This document shows, piece after piece, positions 33,925-46,795 of a stretch of DNA of 64,000 nt. The notes under the pieces were generated by a model, which worked only from the letters and a program-made list of their open reading frames with translations, made no database searches and was not told the DNA's origin. The translations under genes were made by a program, and so were the position numbers. Every line of letters starts with the position of its first letter. Position 1 is the first letter of the stretch. Source of the stretch: Artemisia argyi. Lineage: Eukaryota; Streptophyta; Magnoliopsida; Asterales; Asteraceae. The DNA lies in contig CM060697.1 in NCBI GenBank assembly GCA_030686995.1, positions 38,861,459 through 38,925,458 on the forward strand, given 5' to 3'.

Positions 33925-36900
33925 TCATGAAACATCAAAGCCCTTTGTGAGTAAATCTGCTACATTATCATCTGTATGAACTTTAACCACATTTATAAGC
34001 CTATGCTCATAGCAGTCTCTAATAAAATGATGTCTGATTTGAATGTGCTTTGTTTTGGAATGATAGACTGGATTCTTCACAATACAAATGGTACTTTCAT
34101 TATCAATGTTGATAGGAGTATTCTTGAAGTTGAATCCATAATCCAAAAGCTGATTTTGCAACCAAAGTACTGTTGCTGTAATTGTTTGCTTTTTGCATTG
34201 CCATGAGACTAATCTACTTCCAAGGTACTAACACCCTCCAGTTGTGGATCTTCTGTCATAGTTATCTCCAGCATAATCACTATCTGAAAAGGCTTGTAGA
34301 TGAAAAGGGGACTCCCTAGGATACCATAATGCTAGCTTAGGTTGTTGCCTAAGGTACCTAAAAATCCTTTTGACAGCATTCAAATATGATACCTTGGGTT
34401 GAACTTGATGTCTTGCACATAAACAAACAACAAAATTAATATCAGGCCTAAATGCAGTTAAGTACATTAGACATCCAATCATAGACCTGTATAATTTGAC
34501 ATCAACATCTTCTCCTTCTTCATCTTTTCCCAGAGGCTAATTAGTATCAACAGGTGTAGAAGCTGGCTTGACAGTTGTGAAGTTGAATCTCTTAAGAATG
34601 TCTACAACATACTTATCTTGATTTATAAAGAGTCCATTGCTTGATTGTTTCACTTGAAGGCCCAAGAAGAATGTTAATTCTCCCATTGAACTCATCTGAA
34701 ATTCTTTTTGCATAAGATCTTCAAATTCCTTCACCATAGATTGGTTAGTAGCACCAAAAATAATATCATCTACATAAACTTAAACAAGCATGATATCCTC
34801 CTTATCTCTTTTGATGAACAAAGTCTTGTCAATAGCTCCTCTCCTATAACCATGGTGTAATAGAAAATTAGAGAGTCTTTCATACCATGCTCTTGGAGCT
34901 TGATGAAGGCCATACAGAGCCTTGATAACCTTGTAGACTTTGTTTGGATGGGCAGGATCTTCAAAACCAGGAGGCTGTTTAACATAAACTTCTTCTGTGA
35001 TAGTGCCATATAGAAAAGCACTTTTAACATCCATTTGATATACAGGAAATCCCATATAAGATGCAAAAGCCAAAAATAGCCTTATGGCTTCAATCCTTGC
35101 CACAGGAGCAAAGACTTCATCATAGTCTACTCCTTCTTCCTGTCTATATCCTTGAGCTGCTAACCTCGCTTTATTCTTAATTACATTCCCTCTTTCATCT
35201 CTTTTTACCCTGAAGACCCATTTTGTTCCAATCAGTCTCTTACCATCAGGTAAATCATATAATACCCATACTTCTTGAAGTTTAAACTGTAAGAGTTCTT
35301 CTTGCATAGCTTCAACCCAACTCTCCTTAGCTAATGCTTGTTTTATATTCTTAGGTTCTTCTTGAGACAGAAAGCAAGCAAATAAACACAATTTCTGATC
35401 CTGGTGATTCACCCTGTTTTGCTTGTAAATAAAGCTAAGTAAAGAAGTATGTTGTTGAGACATATTCTTAGCTTTAGTTCGTGTGAGCACTCCTGAATCT
35501 GAGGGTCTAATTATCTTGCAGACATGATGATCTTTGTGAATTCTTAGAGTAGGAGTTGGTGAGACTTCAAGATTATCTTCCAAATTAGTGAAATCAGGAT
35601 CTTCATTAGAAACAGAGAAAATGCCGTCTTGTTCCAATTCATCATCAGTATCTTCTAAGGCAGGCATGTTTGGATCATTCAAATCATCAGCATTGATCCA
35701 ATTTGAAGTATCTAAAGGTTGAAAAGTACTTTCAAATGGATCAGCAGTACTTTGGGGCAAGGTACTGTCAGTGCCTTTTGCCTTCTTCTTTTCTGCTTCA
35801 AAAGCTCTCCTTTGATCATCTTCATAGGACTTAGCCATTGTTTCTTGAATAAGCATCCTATTAAGTTCATCTTGGATGGCTTGGTCTTCATCAGATACTG
35901 TGGTATTTGGTGGAGCAGTACTTTGAGGATCAACAGTACTTTGGGGTTCAACAGTACTTTGAGGCTCAGCAGTACTTTGATTCTCATTATTGACTGCTTC
36001 ATTAGCCTTATCTTCATATCTTAAATTAACATCATGAACAATGTACTGTGTTGGTTCTGCAATGGGAACAACTTGATTTTCTTCCCTAACAGGTACATAA
36101 TTCATGGATGAAGCCATTAAATCAAGATCAAACATCCAATAAGGACCTTTACCTTTATGATTTTCTTGCTCTTCTAGAAATTCAACATGAAGACATTCTT
36201 GAACCTTCTTTGTAGCCCTGTTGTACACTCTGAATCCATTGCTATTGGTACAATATCCCATCAAGTATCCTTCATCTGACTTCCCATCAAATTTTCCCAA
36301 ATTATCAGCAGTGTTCAAAATAGTCAGGGGACATCCAAAAGGTTTCATAAACTTGATGCTAGGTTTCTTTCCCATGATTAACTCATAAGGTATCTTCATT
36401 TGAGGTTTTGTCACGGAAACTCTGTTCAACACATAACAAGCAGCACTTACAGCTTCAGCCCAGAATGGAACAGGTAATTGGGAATCTGCAAGCATTGTCC
36501 TTGCTGCTTCTATCAAAGTTCTATTCTTTCTTTCTACAACTCCATTTTGCTGAGCAGTTCTGGCAATACTGAATTCTCTTTTAATTCCTTTCTTGGCACA
36601 AAAGTCATCCATTAGATGATTCTTGAACTCAGTCCCATTATCACATCTAATGCCTCTAACCTTGAGTCTTAACTGATTTTCAAGTGCTATTATAAGATCT
36701 TGAATAGTATCAAAAGTTTCATCTTTGAAACATAAGAAAAAGACCCAACTAAATCTGCTACAGTCATCTGTCACAACCAAACAGTACTTCTTCTTGTTCA
36801 AACTAACAACTGAAACAGGTCCAAACAGATCCATATGCAGCAATTCCAAAGGCTCTCTAATGGTTTTCTCTTCAATCTTCTTAGAGGAAGCCTTGTGTTG

Positions 36901-37300
36901 TTTACCCTTTTTGCAAGCAAGACATGAGTGATCATTCTTGAATGTTTTAGAAGGTAAACCTCTAACTAAATTTCCTTTGACCAGCTTGTTGATGTTTTTG
37001 AAATTCACATGTCCTAATCTTCTGTGCCATTGATGTGCTTCCTCCATTGTTGCCCTTGCAATCAAGCATGTTGCTCTTTCAGCAGAATTAATGTTCTTCA
37101 AGTCTATGCTATACACATCATTAGTTCTTGGTGCTCTCAGCATCACCAAGTTTCTATCTTCTAACTTTAACTCAGGAGAGAGTATAAGACATTCTGTGTC
37201 AAAGAATAACACATGATACTTCTTATCACAAATCTAAGAGACTGACAAATGATTGAATTTAAGCTCCTTCACATATCTAACATTCTCAAAATCAATGTTT
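33925..37300 (-). pseudogene. Pol of Sirevirus F: integrase, RT, RNase H
   Basis: From the A insertion at 37305 the frame continues with the end of protease (NIDFENVRYVKELK). Then come the gag-pre-integrase zinc region ([11 protein letters not shown]...[13 protein letters not shown]), the integrase core with its three catalytic residues ([21 protein letters not shown]), a variable Ser/Thr/Gln-rich linker with repeated QST motifs, and copia RT ([26 protein letters not shown]). RT then meets a stop just before VYVDDIIFG (about 34779). Another stop follows at 34537. The final RNase H part (34482-33925) has a stop at 34228 and lacks the stretch that holds the EAEY catalytic motif in relatives, while the DSDYAGD and NNP-type motifs remain. 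A stop near 37213 also lies in the protease end. The gene is dead as enzyme. Confidence 0.9.
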
Positions 37301-37305
37301 CCAGC
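37301..37305. repeat. Target-site duplication of A, left copy
   Basis: ccagc lies directly before the TG of the left A LTR; the identical copy is at 60679-60683. The F reading frame resumes across the two copies. Confidence 0.95.
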
Positions 37306-39265
37306 TGTCACAACTCACCATTTCAGGTCATTTCCCAAACTTGGAAAAACACTATTCATCAAAATACTATTCATCATTTTTTGTGTCAGTTTGACATTCA
37401 GAGAAGCACTCAGAAATTTTACTATTCATTGAACACTATTCATTCCGGAAGAAATTTCATCATTCACGTGCATTATTCATTTCATCGTAAAGTTAGTTTA
37501 CGGGTATTTAAATTCGCGTAACCGTATGGGTTTAGGTGCGAATTCATTTCATTATCAGTAAGGACACTGCATACGGACTAGAGACAGTCTGCATATCATC
37601 AGTAGGTCATTTACATGTTATACCACTCTTAGGATTTTCAAATTTATATATTTGATACATTTAACGTTTTCCTTATAATTATTTATAAATAAACATTAAC
37701 ACCCGGTTTATAAACACGACGAATATATCTAAATATTCCCACAATGGTCCCGACATATTTTTTTATCCATTATATCATCATAAAAGTTATAACATTCAGT
37801 TACCCAGTATTTTGGAAATTTATTTTATTTATAACGTGAGCTTATGAATATTATGACGGTTTTCGTGAAAACTAAACAATAATCACCCGAACACTCAGTA
37901 ATTGTTCCCAACATATTTCTAACAATTTTATGACTTAATTAAGTCCCGGTTAACTTCGTTAATATTTATTTCTAGCAAACCCGGTACCCGATTATAACTA
38001 ATACTTACACTAAACTACAACTAATAATACACTACATTTTCTAAGTGATCAAAACCGACTTTGCATCTCCTTTTCACATTGAAAACCGGCCATACAAGAC
38101 CACCCCTAAATACCACAAGTATTATTTTAACCTAATGCATTTAACTCTTATTACTTTAGTAATAAACCTCTAATGTTATATCAATACCAAAAACCAAAAT
38201 CATAACATCACAATTTCAAGATCCAAAAAGTTTTCATCTCTTCCCTTCCTCCCCTCTAACCCACGACCCAAACTCAATCCCCACGATCAAGCCATTATTT
38301 TTCAAAGTACAAAGCTACAAAGTTGTTCATTTCATTATCCTAATCAAGAATCTTACAACAAAAACACAAGTAACGCAAGATTTCTCATCATCTAATCACC
38401 TATTATTTCAAAGTGAGTTATCAAATTTATTTTCATGTTTTCATCTAATTAACACTTGTATCTTATGGTTTTCATGCTTAATTTCATGTACAAGTTAGCT
38501 ATACCACATTATTTTTGTTAACTTTTTGAATATACAAACCCTAGATTTTGATTTAGGTGTTCCTTTGTAAAATTAACATGATTACTAGTGATTAGGAACC
38601 CATGGCACCCTAAGAAGGTGTATAGTAGGATTAGTATAGCTTTGTGGTGTTTGCAAGAGATTTGGCTGAAGTAGAAACTAGTTTTGAATATGAAAAATGG
38701 ATTTGTAACAAGTATATAAGACTACTGTCCCATTTTTGTAAATCCAGGAAAATCAGTAAACATAAAGGGAACTTTGGCAAAAATTTTAGAAAATACTTTC
38801 AAAAACGAATCCGTAGGCGAAAGAACGGATTAAAAAGAGTTTATAACGAAGAAGTTATGATTTTTGCAAGTTTATTGACGAAAAGTATATTTTCTGAAAA
38901 TTGTTGCTGTTGGACGTTTTTCGTCGGACAAAAAGAGGCTTTAGACGTAACCCGGAGGAGCCAAGCTTTCCAAAATATATTACTACATACTAAGACGTAA
39001 CCGTGGATATAAAGAACAAGTAAAACGGACTTATAACGACAAAGATATTCACGTTTCAATATTGGCAAAACTTATATTGTTTTGACAGCTTTTGGTAAAA
39101 TAATAACACTAAAACTACGTAGTAACTCTAGATTTCTAGAAATAATACCAAGTACCCAAATTCATAACTAATGAAGTATTAGTGATTACAAGTATATTTT
39201 TATCACTACAAGGCGTTATATCAAGGATTTCAAACCGAGGATTTCAACACTAACATTGATACCAA

Positions 39266-39351
<86 letters not shown>

Positions 39352-40358
39352 TTCAACTAGTTTTATTTTTCTAGTAGCCATACTTTCCTAAGTCTTGGAA
39401 AATGTATATTTTTGATAATAACAACTATTTTCCAAAGAGTTGAGTGGTATAGGAAACATGTGCATGGACATTCATAACATCATTTCATGATCTAAAGTAG
39501 ATCGTTCATCATTCATATTAGGTTGCGGCTAGTGTGCGCGCCTTGTTTTTCAGCTCATTACATGTTCATGGTACCATCATATCAGGTGAGTTTTCATAGC
39601 CCCGTTTTCAATACAATATTTTGATTTCAAATCCCACGGGGGAATACATTGCATCAAACATTTTAGTACGAGCCCAAGTACCAAAATATATGTACATTGC
39701 TTAAGTTGCCTTACCAACCTGTTAAAGTCCCCTATTTATTATCATGGACCGTTAATTTTCCGATTAAGCGAGAGTGAGTGGATAGATCTATCGAGGGTGA
39801 CGCCTCCATCCGTGGTAGTTATTACCAACAGTAAGCGGATGCATTTCATTTTGACATTTTGGGAGTGTTCTGGTAAAACATTCAGGAGGGGCATATAATT
39901 TCATCAGTCATAGCTTCGGGGTCATGAGCTTGAGGTCTATTGTACTATTTTACGTGACTTATGTCATGCACTTATACTTGTCGTGGCCGTACAACATTAC
40001 ATTTTATAAACCTATGGAATTCACCAACATTCGTGTTGACGTTTTAGCAATGTATTTCAGGTTATTAAGGTAGCTCATGTGACATGCATTTGGACCTTCA
40101 TGGAGTCGCGGAGTCGACGCGTCTCACCATTATTTCATGCACTTATGTAAACGTTTGATCTAGTATGACTTGTTTTTCATAAACTTGCAACACCTTTTGG
40201 GGACCTCATATTGTAAACTCTGGATTATTTCAATGATCAAACGAAGTATTTTCCAAACAACACTTTAGGTCGTTTAATGTAACTGTAACTGTGGTGCTAT
40301 GACAGACACCCCCGGGTATTCCATTCCGCTGCAAGTAAGGTAAATTGCGGGTGTGACA
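37306..40358 (+). repeat. 5' LTR of element A
   Basis: TGTCACAACTCACC ... GGGTGTGACA, with matching inverted ends. The first 150 bases carry repeated actattcat motifs. The middle holds a conserved block (caccctaagaaggtgtat, about 38607) also present in B. A TA microsatellite is at 39269-39346. Small open frames (for example 38644-39000) are also seen in the right LTR and do not look like genes. Confidence 0.95.
39269..39346. repeat. TA microsatellite in 5' LTR of A
   Basis: About 78 bases of TA. The allelic position in the 3' LTR (59561-59668) has about 108 bases. Confidence 0.95.
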
Positions 40359-40361
40359 GAT

Positions 40362-40373
40362 TGGCATCAGAGC
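40362..40373 (+). other. Primer binding site of A
   Basis: TGGCATCAGAGC follows the LTR after 3 bases. It differs by one base from the tRNA-iMet site TGGTATCAGAGC used by most plant chromoviruses. Confidence 0.85.
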
Positions 40374-40513
40374 TAAGGTTATAGCGAACTAGGATGTATC
40401 TTGGACCCTAGACTATAACCGCATCATCATAGCATCTCATCATTTCATCATAAGTGCATAATCATGATACATGTTGTTTCATGCATACCCTGTGCGAGTT
40501 ATTTATACTTATA

Positions 40514-40590
<77 letters not shown>

Positions 40591-41530
40591 TTTTATTGAC
40601 CTGGTTCACAAGTGACATATCTTCAGATACTCACCCTAACATCCTTTTATCGGATTCCGACATTGAAGATGCCTTGTCATCTTCCACTACCATTATACCA
40701 CCAGTTGCACTTACACCACCATTAGCACTATTGATTTGCCATAGGAACAGGGTTTTCCTATCACTCAGCCCATACATAGAATGCCTTTTGGTAGAGTATT
40801 CAGACTTAATCTTAATGGACATATTAGATTGTTTATTGCAAGAAAGATAGTATGTTTCTTTCCATCACTAGTAAAGCACTCACTACTCAGGTACTACCAC
40901 CACCATCAGTTACTTATTACACTATTGGTCGTCCCATAGTGTGTACTTCAGTTTTACCTTTTGGATGTCGCGAGGTAGCGCGAAAGAGGGTAGTATTCCA
41001 TTCACTAGTACCATCATTGTCATTTTCCTTTTCCATTCCCACTTGCCATGAACTAGATAACACCTAGTAGATAATACCAATATCACGGACTCAACAGGAA
41101 CATCCGCAGATTCTTCAGGAATGGTTCAGAACCTACATTATCTAAGATTTGATCGATGCACAACTTCAGACACCACTTCAGGACTATCTCGACCTCGTGA
41201 TGCCACAAACCTGATTTCATACAGAGGGACACCAGGAAGTCCCTAGACCAGACTTATATCCTCACTAGCTTTTACTATTATCCTAGCCACAGAAAGTGTG
41301 GGACATAGTCTAAAGAACTTGTTGTCTTTTGATTGTTGTATAAACAAAAATATCAAGTGTGACTCTACTATGTAAGAAAAGGGTTGTGCTATTTGTGATA
41401 TCGGTTCACGTAGACCGAAATTTTCATGTATTATATTCAGGTGTTGTGAATATGATAATTTCTATTACCTATAGATCCTCATGGTCTCTTATAATTTGAT
41501 AAAGAGAGATTTAAGCAAACCACTCCAAGC
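40374..41530 (+). other. Leader of element A with a decayed leader ORF
   Basis: Non-coding except for a stretch at about 40610-40740 that reads SSDTHPNILLSDSDIEDALSS, also kept in B at 46979-47110. In A this frame runs into a 72-base TA microsatellite (40517-40588) on its 5' side. The rest up to the gag ATG has many stops. It may be the old N-terminal part of gag. Confidence 0.5.
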
Positions 41531-42499
41531 ATGACGCAAGCTGCTATTGGACAAGTCATTGCCAAGAACATAGCCACCGCCCTCACTAAGGAACTTACTC
41601 ACGTGGAATTTATGGGGTGCAATCCTCCCTCCTTTAGCGGAACTAGAGACACAAAGGAATTTCTCAAATGGTTCGAAGAAATAGAAACAATATTTCAATG
41701 TGGCGACTGTCGTAAGGAAGACAAGGTTAAGTTCGCCACATGCACTTTTCAGGATCAAGCCCAGGAGTGGTGGACCAAACATATTAAGATGGTGGGAGTT
41801 GATGCTGCCTACTCACACTCTTGGGAGAAGCTAAGAAGGATGATGGGTATAACATTTTGTGTAGGAAATGAATTACGAGCAAATGAACAGGAAACACTAA
41901 ACTTTACCATGGTAGGAAATGATGTTGACGAGTACACTACTCATTTTTATGAATTAACACGACTAGGTCCTGCAATGGATGAACCGGAAAGCAAGAAACT
42001 TGAAAGGTACATCGGGGGACTCTCAAATGGAATTCGTATGTTGGTCATCGCATGGGAACCCGATACCATGTCTGAAGCTATCAAAATGGCGATCGAAGCA
42101 AAGGAACTCATAGTTTATGCCGAGACATCAGGAAACAATAGTGACAATAAAAGGAAGTGGAACAACAATCTAGGTTGCAATGCTGCTCAACAATCACCCA
42201 AAGGACAAGAAGTGAATAGAGCCTTTGCTGCAGAACCGTACACAAAGAGAAAGTATATTGGAAAGTTACCTTACTGCAACCTGTGTAATCAACATCACCG
42301 AGGTCATTGCAGTAAAACGTGTGGAGTGTGCAAGAAGCGGGGTCATTGGATTGAAGACTGTAGGAAACTCACAAATCAGAAGACCCCAGGGAGTTGCTTC
42401 AAATGTGGAAACTTAGGGCATTTCAAGAGTGACTGCCCAGAGCTAAGGAACAAGGAAAATCAGGAACTTGGAATCAAGACTAAATCGCTAGAGGAATAG
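41531..42499 (+). CDS. Gag of element A
   Basis: An open frame of 322 residues starting MTQAAIGQVIAKNIATALTK. The capsid part (residues about 30-190) has the plant gypsy pattern: FMGCNPPSFSGTRDTKEFLK, WFEEIETIF, VKFATCTFQDQAQEWW, then FYELTRLGPAMDEPESKKLERYIGGL. The nucleocapsid part (about 245-310) has three zinc knuckles: CNLCNQHHRGHCSKTC, CGVCKKRGHWIEDC and CFKCGNLGHFKSDC. The stop at 42497-42499 comes soon after the last knuckle, and no protease follows, so this is gag alone rather than gag-pol. It is the only intact gypsy gag in the window. It may still be able to form particles and to package A-family RNA; that is inference. Confidence 0.85.
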   Translation: MTQAAIGQVIAKNIATALTKELTHVEFMGCNPPSFSGTRDTKEFLKWFEEIETIFQCGDCRKEDKVKFATCTFQDQAQEWWTKHIKMVGVDAAYSHSWEKLRRMMGITFCVGNELRANEQETLNFTMVGNDVDEYTTHFYELTRLGPAMDEPESKKLERYIGGLSNGIRMLVIAWEPDTMSEAIKMAIEAKELIVYAETSGNNSDNKRKWNNNLGCNAAQQSPKGQEVNRAFAAEPYTKRKYIGKLPYCNLCNQHHRGHCSKTCGVCKKRGHWIEDCRKLTNQKTPGSCFKCGNLGHFKSDCPELRNKENQELGIKTKSLEE

Positions 42500-43771
42500 C
42501 GTGAGCTGTTGAAAAAGAACCGTCAGGATATTAGCAACATCAGGGATAACAACAATGCTTCAGCAGGAGGAGCCTTGTTTCAATATAAACCGTAGTTCGA
42601 GCCCTTTAGGGTTGTATCTTTCCTTTTGTACTTACCGTTGGTACGATGACATAACCTAGTTGTATTAAGCACTTTTCTATCCAATGTAGTATCTATCCTT
42701 TGTTACCTCTGTGATAATCATAACCATCGTTTACTTCATTTTCTATCCCAATTGCTCAGACTTCAATCGTCTCGCAACATTTTAGCATTGTCTTATCAGG
42801 GATTAGGCTGATTTCGTTTTTGATGAATTAGTAGACTATTACCATTCGACAAGATTCACCCACGTATCCAATACACCATTCAAGCTATTTTACTATCATA
42901 TGGGGAAATTGTTTTACAGAAAAATTTCTGAAGTAAGCTATTTTATTACCATCCTATAAATTGATTTTCTGTCATTACACCAAGTATTTACTATTATTAC
43001 GCGAGGCAATTTTCATGTTATTTGAAAGAAAACATCAGGATACCATTTTTAATAACAATGCGTTGAACACCATCTAAAACTTTTGAGAAAAGTTATGATA
43101 TTTTGACAAAATCTAACATCGCATCATTAGTCCTCAATTGTACATAGCCTGATCACCTATGTAAAATTCAGGAAGGATTATGCCATGAAGGAAATAATTA
43201 CCTTTTCAAAGGATTGTTAATAACAATCTTCATTTAACAATTTTGTAAACAAAGGAACTCTTCCATAAACATCCCTTTTGCTGAACTATCCCTGGATACT
43301 TACCCCACCTGTCACCCACTTAGCCATTAAGTTGGATTTTCCCATTGACTTCCCTAAGAGAGACTTTCCATACCAATTACATGCAGGATTCCTCTATACA
43401 AGAAAAGCAAAGAAAGGATTTCAGAACTACTAACCAGGACTAGAAGTATATAGTGAGAGAATTCATAACTCAACAACAAATTCTAAGATACTGCGAGACC
43501 ATCCGAATCACCATCTCTGACTTAGTTGTCAAATTCTATCGTTTAAAGGTACTAGCTAGACTGAGCTACAGGATTGAACTCAATATAAATGTCCGCAGGA
43601 CAACACAATAGAAATAAACCAAGCTTCTAATTGAGACTGTAGAGCATTTCATTTAAACATGGCCTCATCCATACATAAACTTTCCTGCAGTAAATTTTCA
43701 CAAAGGACAATTGTTTGAATCAAGAATATCGATGTAGATTCCTCTAAGGCATTATGTCTCTAGAAATTTCA
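42500..43771 (+). other. Non-coding middle of element A
   Basis: No open frame of note. It aligns with 48915-50090 of element B (for example ctatgtatacttcagg-type and cctaacctagttgta-type blocks), so it belongs to the family and is not a random filler. It does not resemble protease or RT in any frame that I can follow. Confidence 0.5.
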
Positions 43772-43776
43772 GATAA
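43772..43776. repeat. Target-site duplication of B, left copy
   Basis: gataa, identical to 55618-55622. Confidence 0.95.
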
Positions 43777-46700
43777 TGTCACAACTCGTAATTTCCGGTC
43801 ATTTTTCAAACCTCGACAATTTACTATTCACAAGTTACTATTCATCATTTACTATTCATCGATCACTATTCATCGTTTTCGAGGTCAATTTGACATTCTG
43901 AGAAGCGTTCAGAAATTTTACTATTCACTTGACACTATTCATTTTCGGAAGAAAATCACTATTCACGTGCATTATTCATGTCATCGTAAATTTAGTTTAC
44001 GAATGTTCAAATTCGCGAACCGTATTGGTTCAGGAGCGAATTCATGCATTATTATCAGGGACATTTCATACGGACTAGAAATAGTCTGCATATCATTATT
44101 AGGGCACTTGCATGCTATTCCACTCGTAGGATAACTAAATTAATACTTTTGGTATTATTAACGATTTACGTACGTTTATTTTAAATAAACGCTAATACGC
44201 GAACTATAAATGTGTCTAACATGTCCGACACTCCCGACTATGATCCCAATATATTTTTATACTCACTTCTATAATATAAAAATTGTAATATTAATTTACC
44301 CGGTATTTTGGAAATTTAACTATTACGTATCGTACGTTTAACTTAATAACGACGGTTTTCACCAAAATTAAACAATAATCACCCTAACTCTCCGTACTTG
44401 TACCCGGCATATTTTTACAATTTTTACGACTTTATTACGTCCCGAATAACTTCAATAAAATTTATTTCTAACAAACCCGGTACCCGATTAAACCTAAAAC
44501 CAACTAATACTACACAATCTTACCATTAACTCACTAAATAATTACCCAACACAAACCCCCTTTTCCCTCCTTTGTGAACCGCCCCCCCCCCCCCCCCCCC
44601 CCCTCCTAAGCCATCTAATGAGCTAACTTCACCAACTTAATTTAATGCTCACCAAACATTTGTCTAAGTATAAATTAAACTTTTCATCCATTTTAATCAC
44701 AAAAATCATTTTTACTAAGGCAAGCAAACTTTTTTCTCTCTTTTCTCTTATGGTGAATTCGAACTAGGGTGTTCAAGGAGCAAGAAGAATAAATTTTACA
44801 AGATCTTGGTATAAACTAGTTTATATAATCATCCTTGTTGGAGTTTTGAAATAAAAACTCAAGGATTAGTAGGTTTTTCATCATCTAAACTCTCTAAACC
44901 ATCAAGTAAGTATACAAACTCATTTTTATGATTTTTACAAGTTATTATTATGTTTATATAATTTTCTTACAAGATCATATACATGCATCAACTTGTACCA
45001 CTCTATTTTTGTATATATAAACTTTGAAGTCCTAGAAATGGAAACATATGAAACCCTTGTTAGACCTAGTGGATTGATGATGTTTAAGGATCCATGACAC
45101 CCTAAGAAGGTGTATGGTAGGATTAGATTAGCTTTGTGGTGTTTGAAAGTGGTTTGATGGAGGATGGAACTAGTTTGGAGACTTGAAAATGGTTTTTGAA
45201 ACAATAAGATTACCTACTGTCCCTATTTTAATTTCGTGGGAAAATCAGTAGATGGTGGCCAAGTTTTGACCAAAGATTTAGAAAATACATTCAAAAACGA
45301 AACTTTAGGCGAAAGAATGGACTAAAACAAGCTTATAACGAAGGAGATATGATTTTTGCAAATTTAACGACGAAAACTACTTTTACAAAAACTGCTTGCT
45401 GTTAGGCAGATTTCAATGGGTAAAAAGAGGCATTAAACGTAACCTAAAAGAGCCGAGTTGTCAAAAATATACTAGTATATACAAAGACGAATCCGTGGAC
45501 ATAAAGAACGAGGAAAACGAGCTTAAAACGACCGAGTTATACCCATTTTAACATCGTCAAAACTATATATATATTTTTGGTCACAAATAAAAATAATAAC
45601 TTACGCACTAAATGGTATATTTTTTTCTAGGAATGATACTAAGGACTATATTCTTAGCAAATGAATACGTATGGCCCAAGAGAATATTTATACGACTTAA
45701 ACGACGTTATCTTAAGGTTTTCGATACAAGGAATTTAACGCTAACATTTTCATACGAGATAATACGACAAGTTATATACTTCTATATATGGACTATTTTC
45801 CTAAGTATGGAAACTATTTTACTATGATGAAAACTAGCATTTCCAAATTACGAGTGGTATGGGTATCATGTGCATGTGCATTCATTTCATTACGGCTTGA
45901 TCTAAATTAGATCGCGATTATTCATTTAGGTTGCGGCTAGTGTTCGCGCCTCATTGTCCCGACTACTTTTACATCATTGTACCATCGTTGTACCATCCTT
46001 TCGAGGTGAGTTCTCATAGCCCCGTTTTTAGTACTTATTTGATTTTAAATCCCACGGGGGAGAATACATTGCACAATTATATTATTTTTGTACATGCCCA
46101 AGTATTAAATTCCATACATTGCTTAAGTTGGTAGTACTATCACTTCAAGTCCCCTTTATTATCATGGACCGTTAATTATATTGCCAAGCGAGAGTGAGTG
46201 GATAGATCTATCGAGGGTGACTCCTCCATTCGTGTTTGGGTTGCTCCATAAGGAAAACGAATGCATTTCATGTCTAATTATAGCACGAGTGCCTGATAAA
46301 CACTCCTTTGGGGCCAATTTTAGTTCGTCGAGCTTCGGTGCCATGAGCTTAAGAGACAATGTAGCACTTTTGACATTTTAGTACTTTACTTTATACTTGT
46401 GGCTTATTGTACATACGATTTAACTTATAAACCTATGATTATTCACCAACTTTATGTTGACCGTTTTCGCAATGTATTTCTCAGGTTATTAAGGTAGCTC
46501 ATGTTGCATACATTTGGACCTTCATGGAGTCGCGGAGTCGACGCGTCTCACTATATTTTCTGCACTTATGAAACGTTTGATCTTGTTGAACTTATTTTAA
46601 CTATTTTGGCAAACTCTTTTGGGACCTAAGCTTTGTAAACTCTGAATGATATGATGATCAAACGCTGTATTTTCTAAACGACACTTTAGGTCGTTCAATA

Positions 46701-46780
46701 TAACGGTAAACTATGGTGCTATGACAGTCACTCCCAGGTATTCCATTCCGCTGCCATTCAGGTATTTTGGGGGTGTGACA
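43777..46780 (+). repeat. 5' LTR of element B
   Basis: TGTCACAACTCGTAAT ... GGGTGTGACA. It has an actattcat-rich first 200 bases, a 22-base C run at 44582-44603, and a TATA-like gtataaat near 44668. It shares layout with the A LTR but is clearly a different subfamily. Confidence 0.96.
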
Positions 46781-46783
46781 GAT

Positions 46784-46795
46784 TGGCATCAGAGC
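46784..46795 (+). other. Primer binding site of B
   Basis: TGGCATCAGAGC, 3 bases after the LTR, identical to that of A. Confidence 0.85.

Noticed and set aside
38644..39000. Frame of 118 codons in the A LTR, repeated at 58936-59292
   Set aside because: It is conserved between copies only because both are LTRs of one element; the composition is not protein-like and it lies in the transcribed LTR part.
45612..45827. Short frames duplicated in both B LTRs (also 44935-45204, 45931-46134, 46162-46381)
   Set aside because: Identical LTRs duplicate any chance frame; no start context, no homology.
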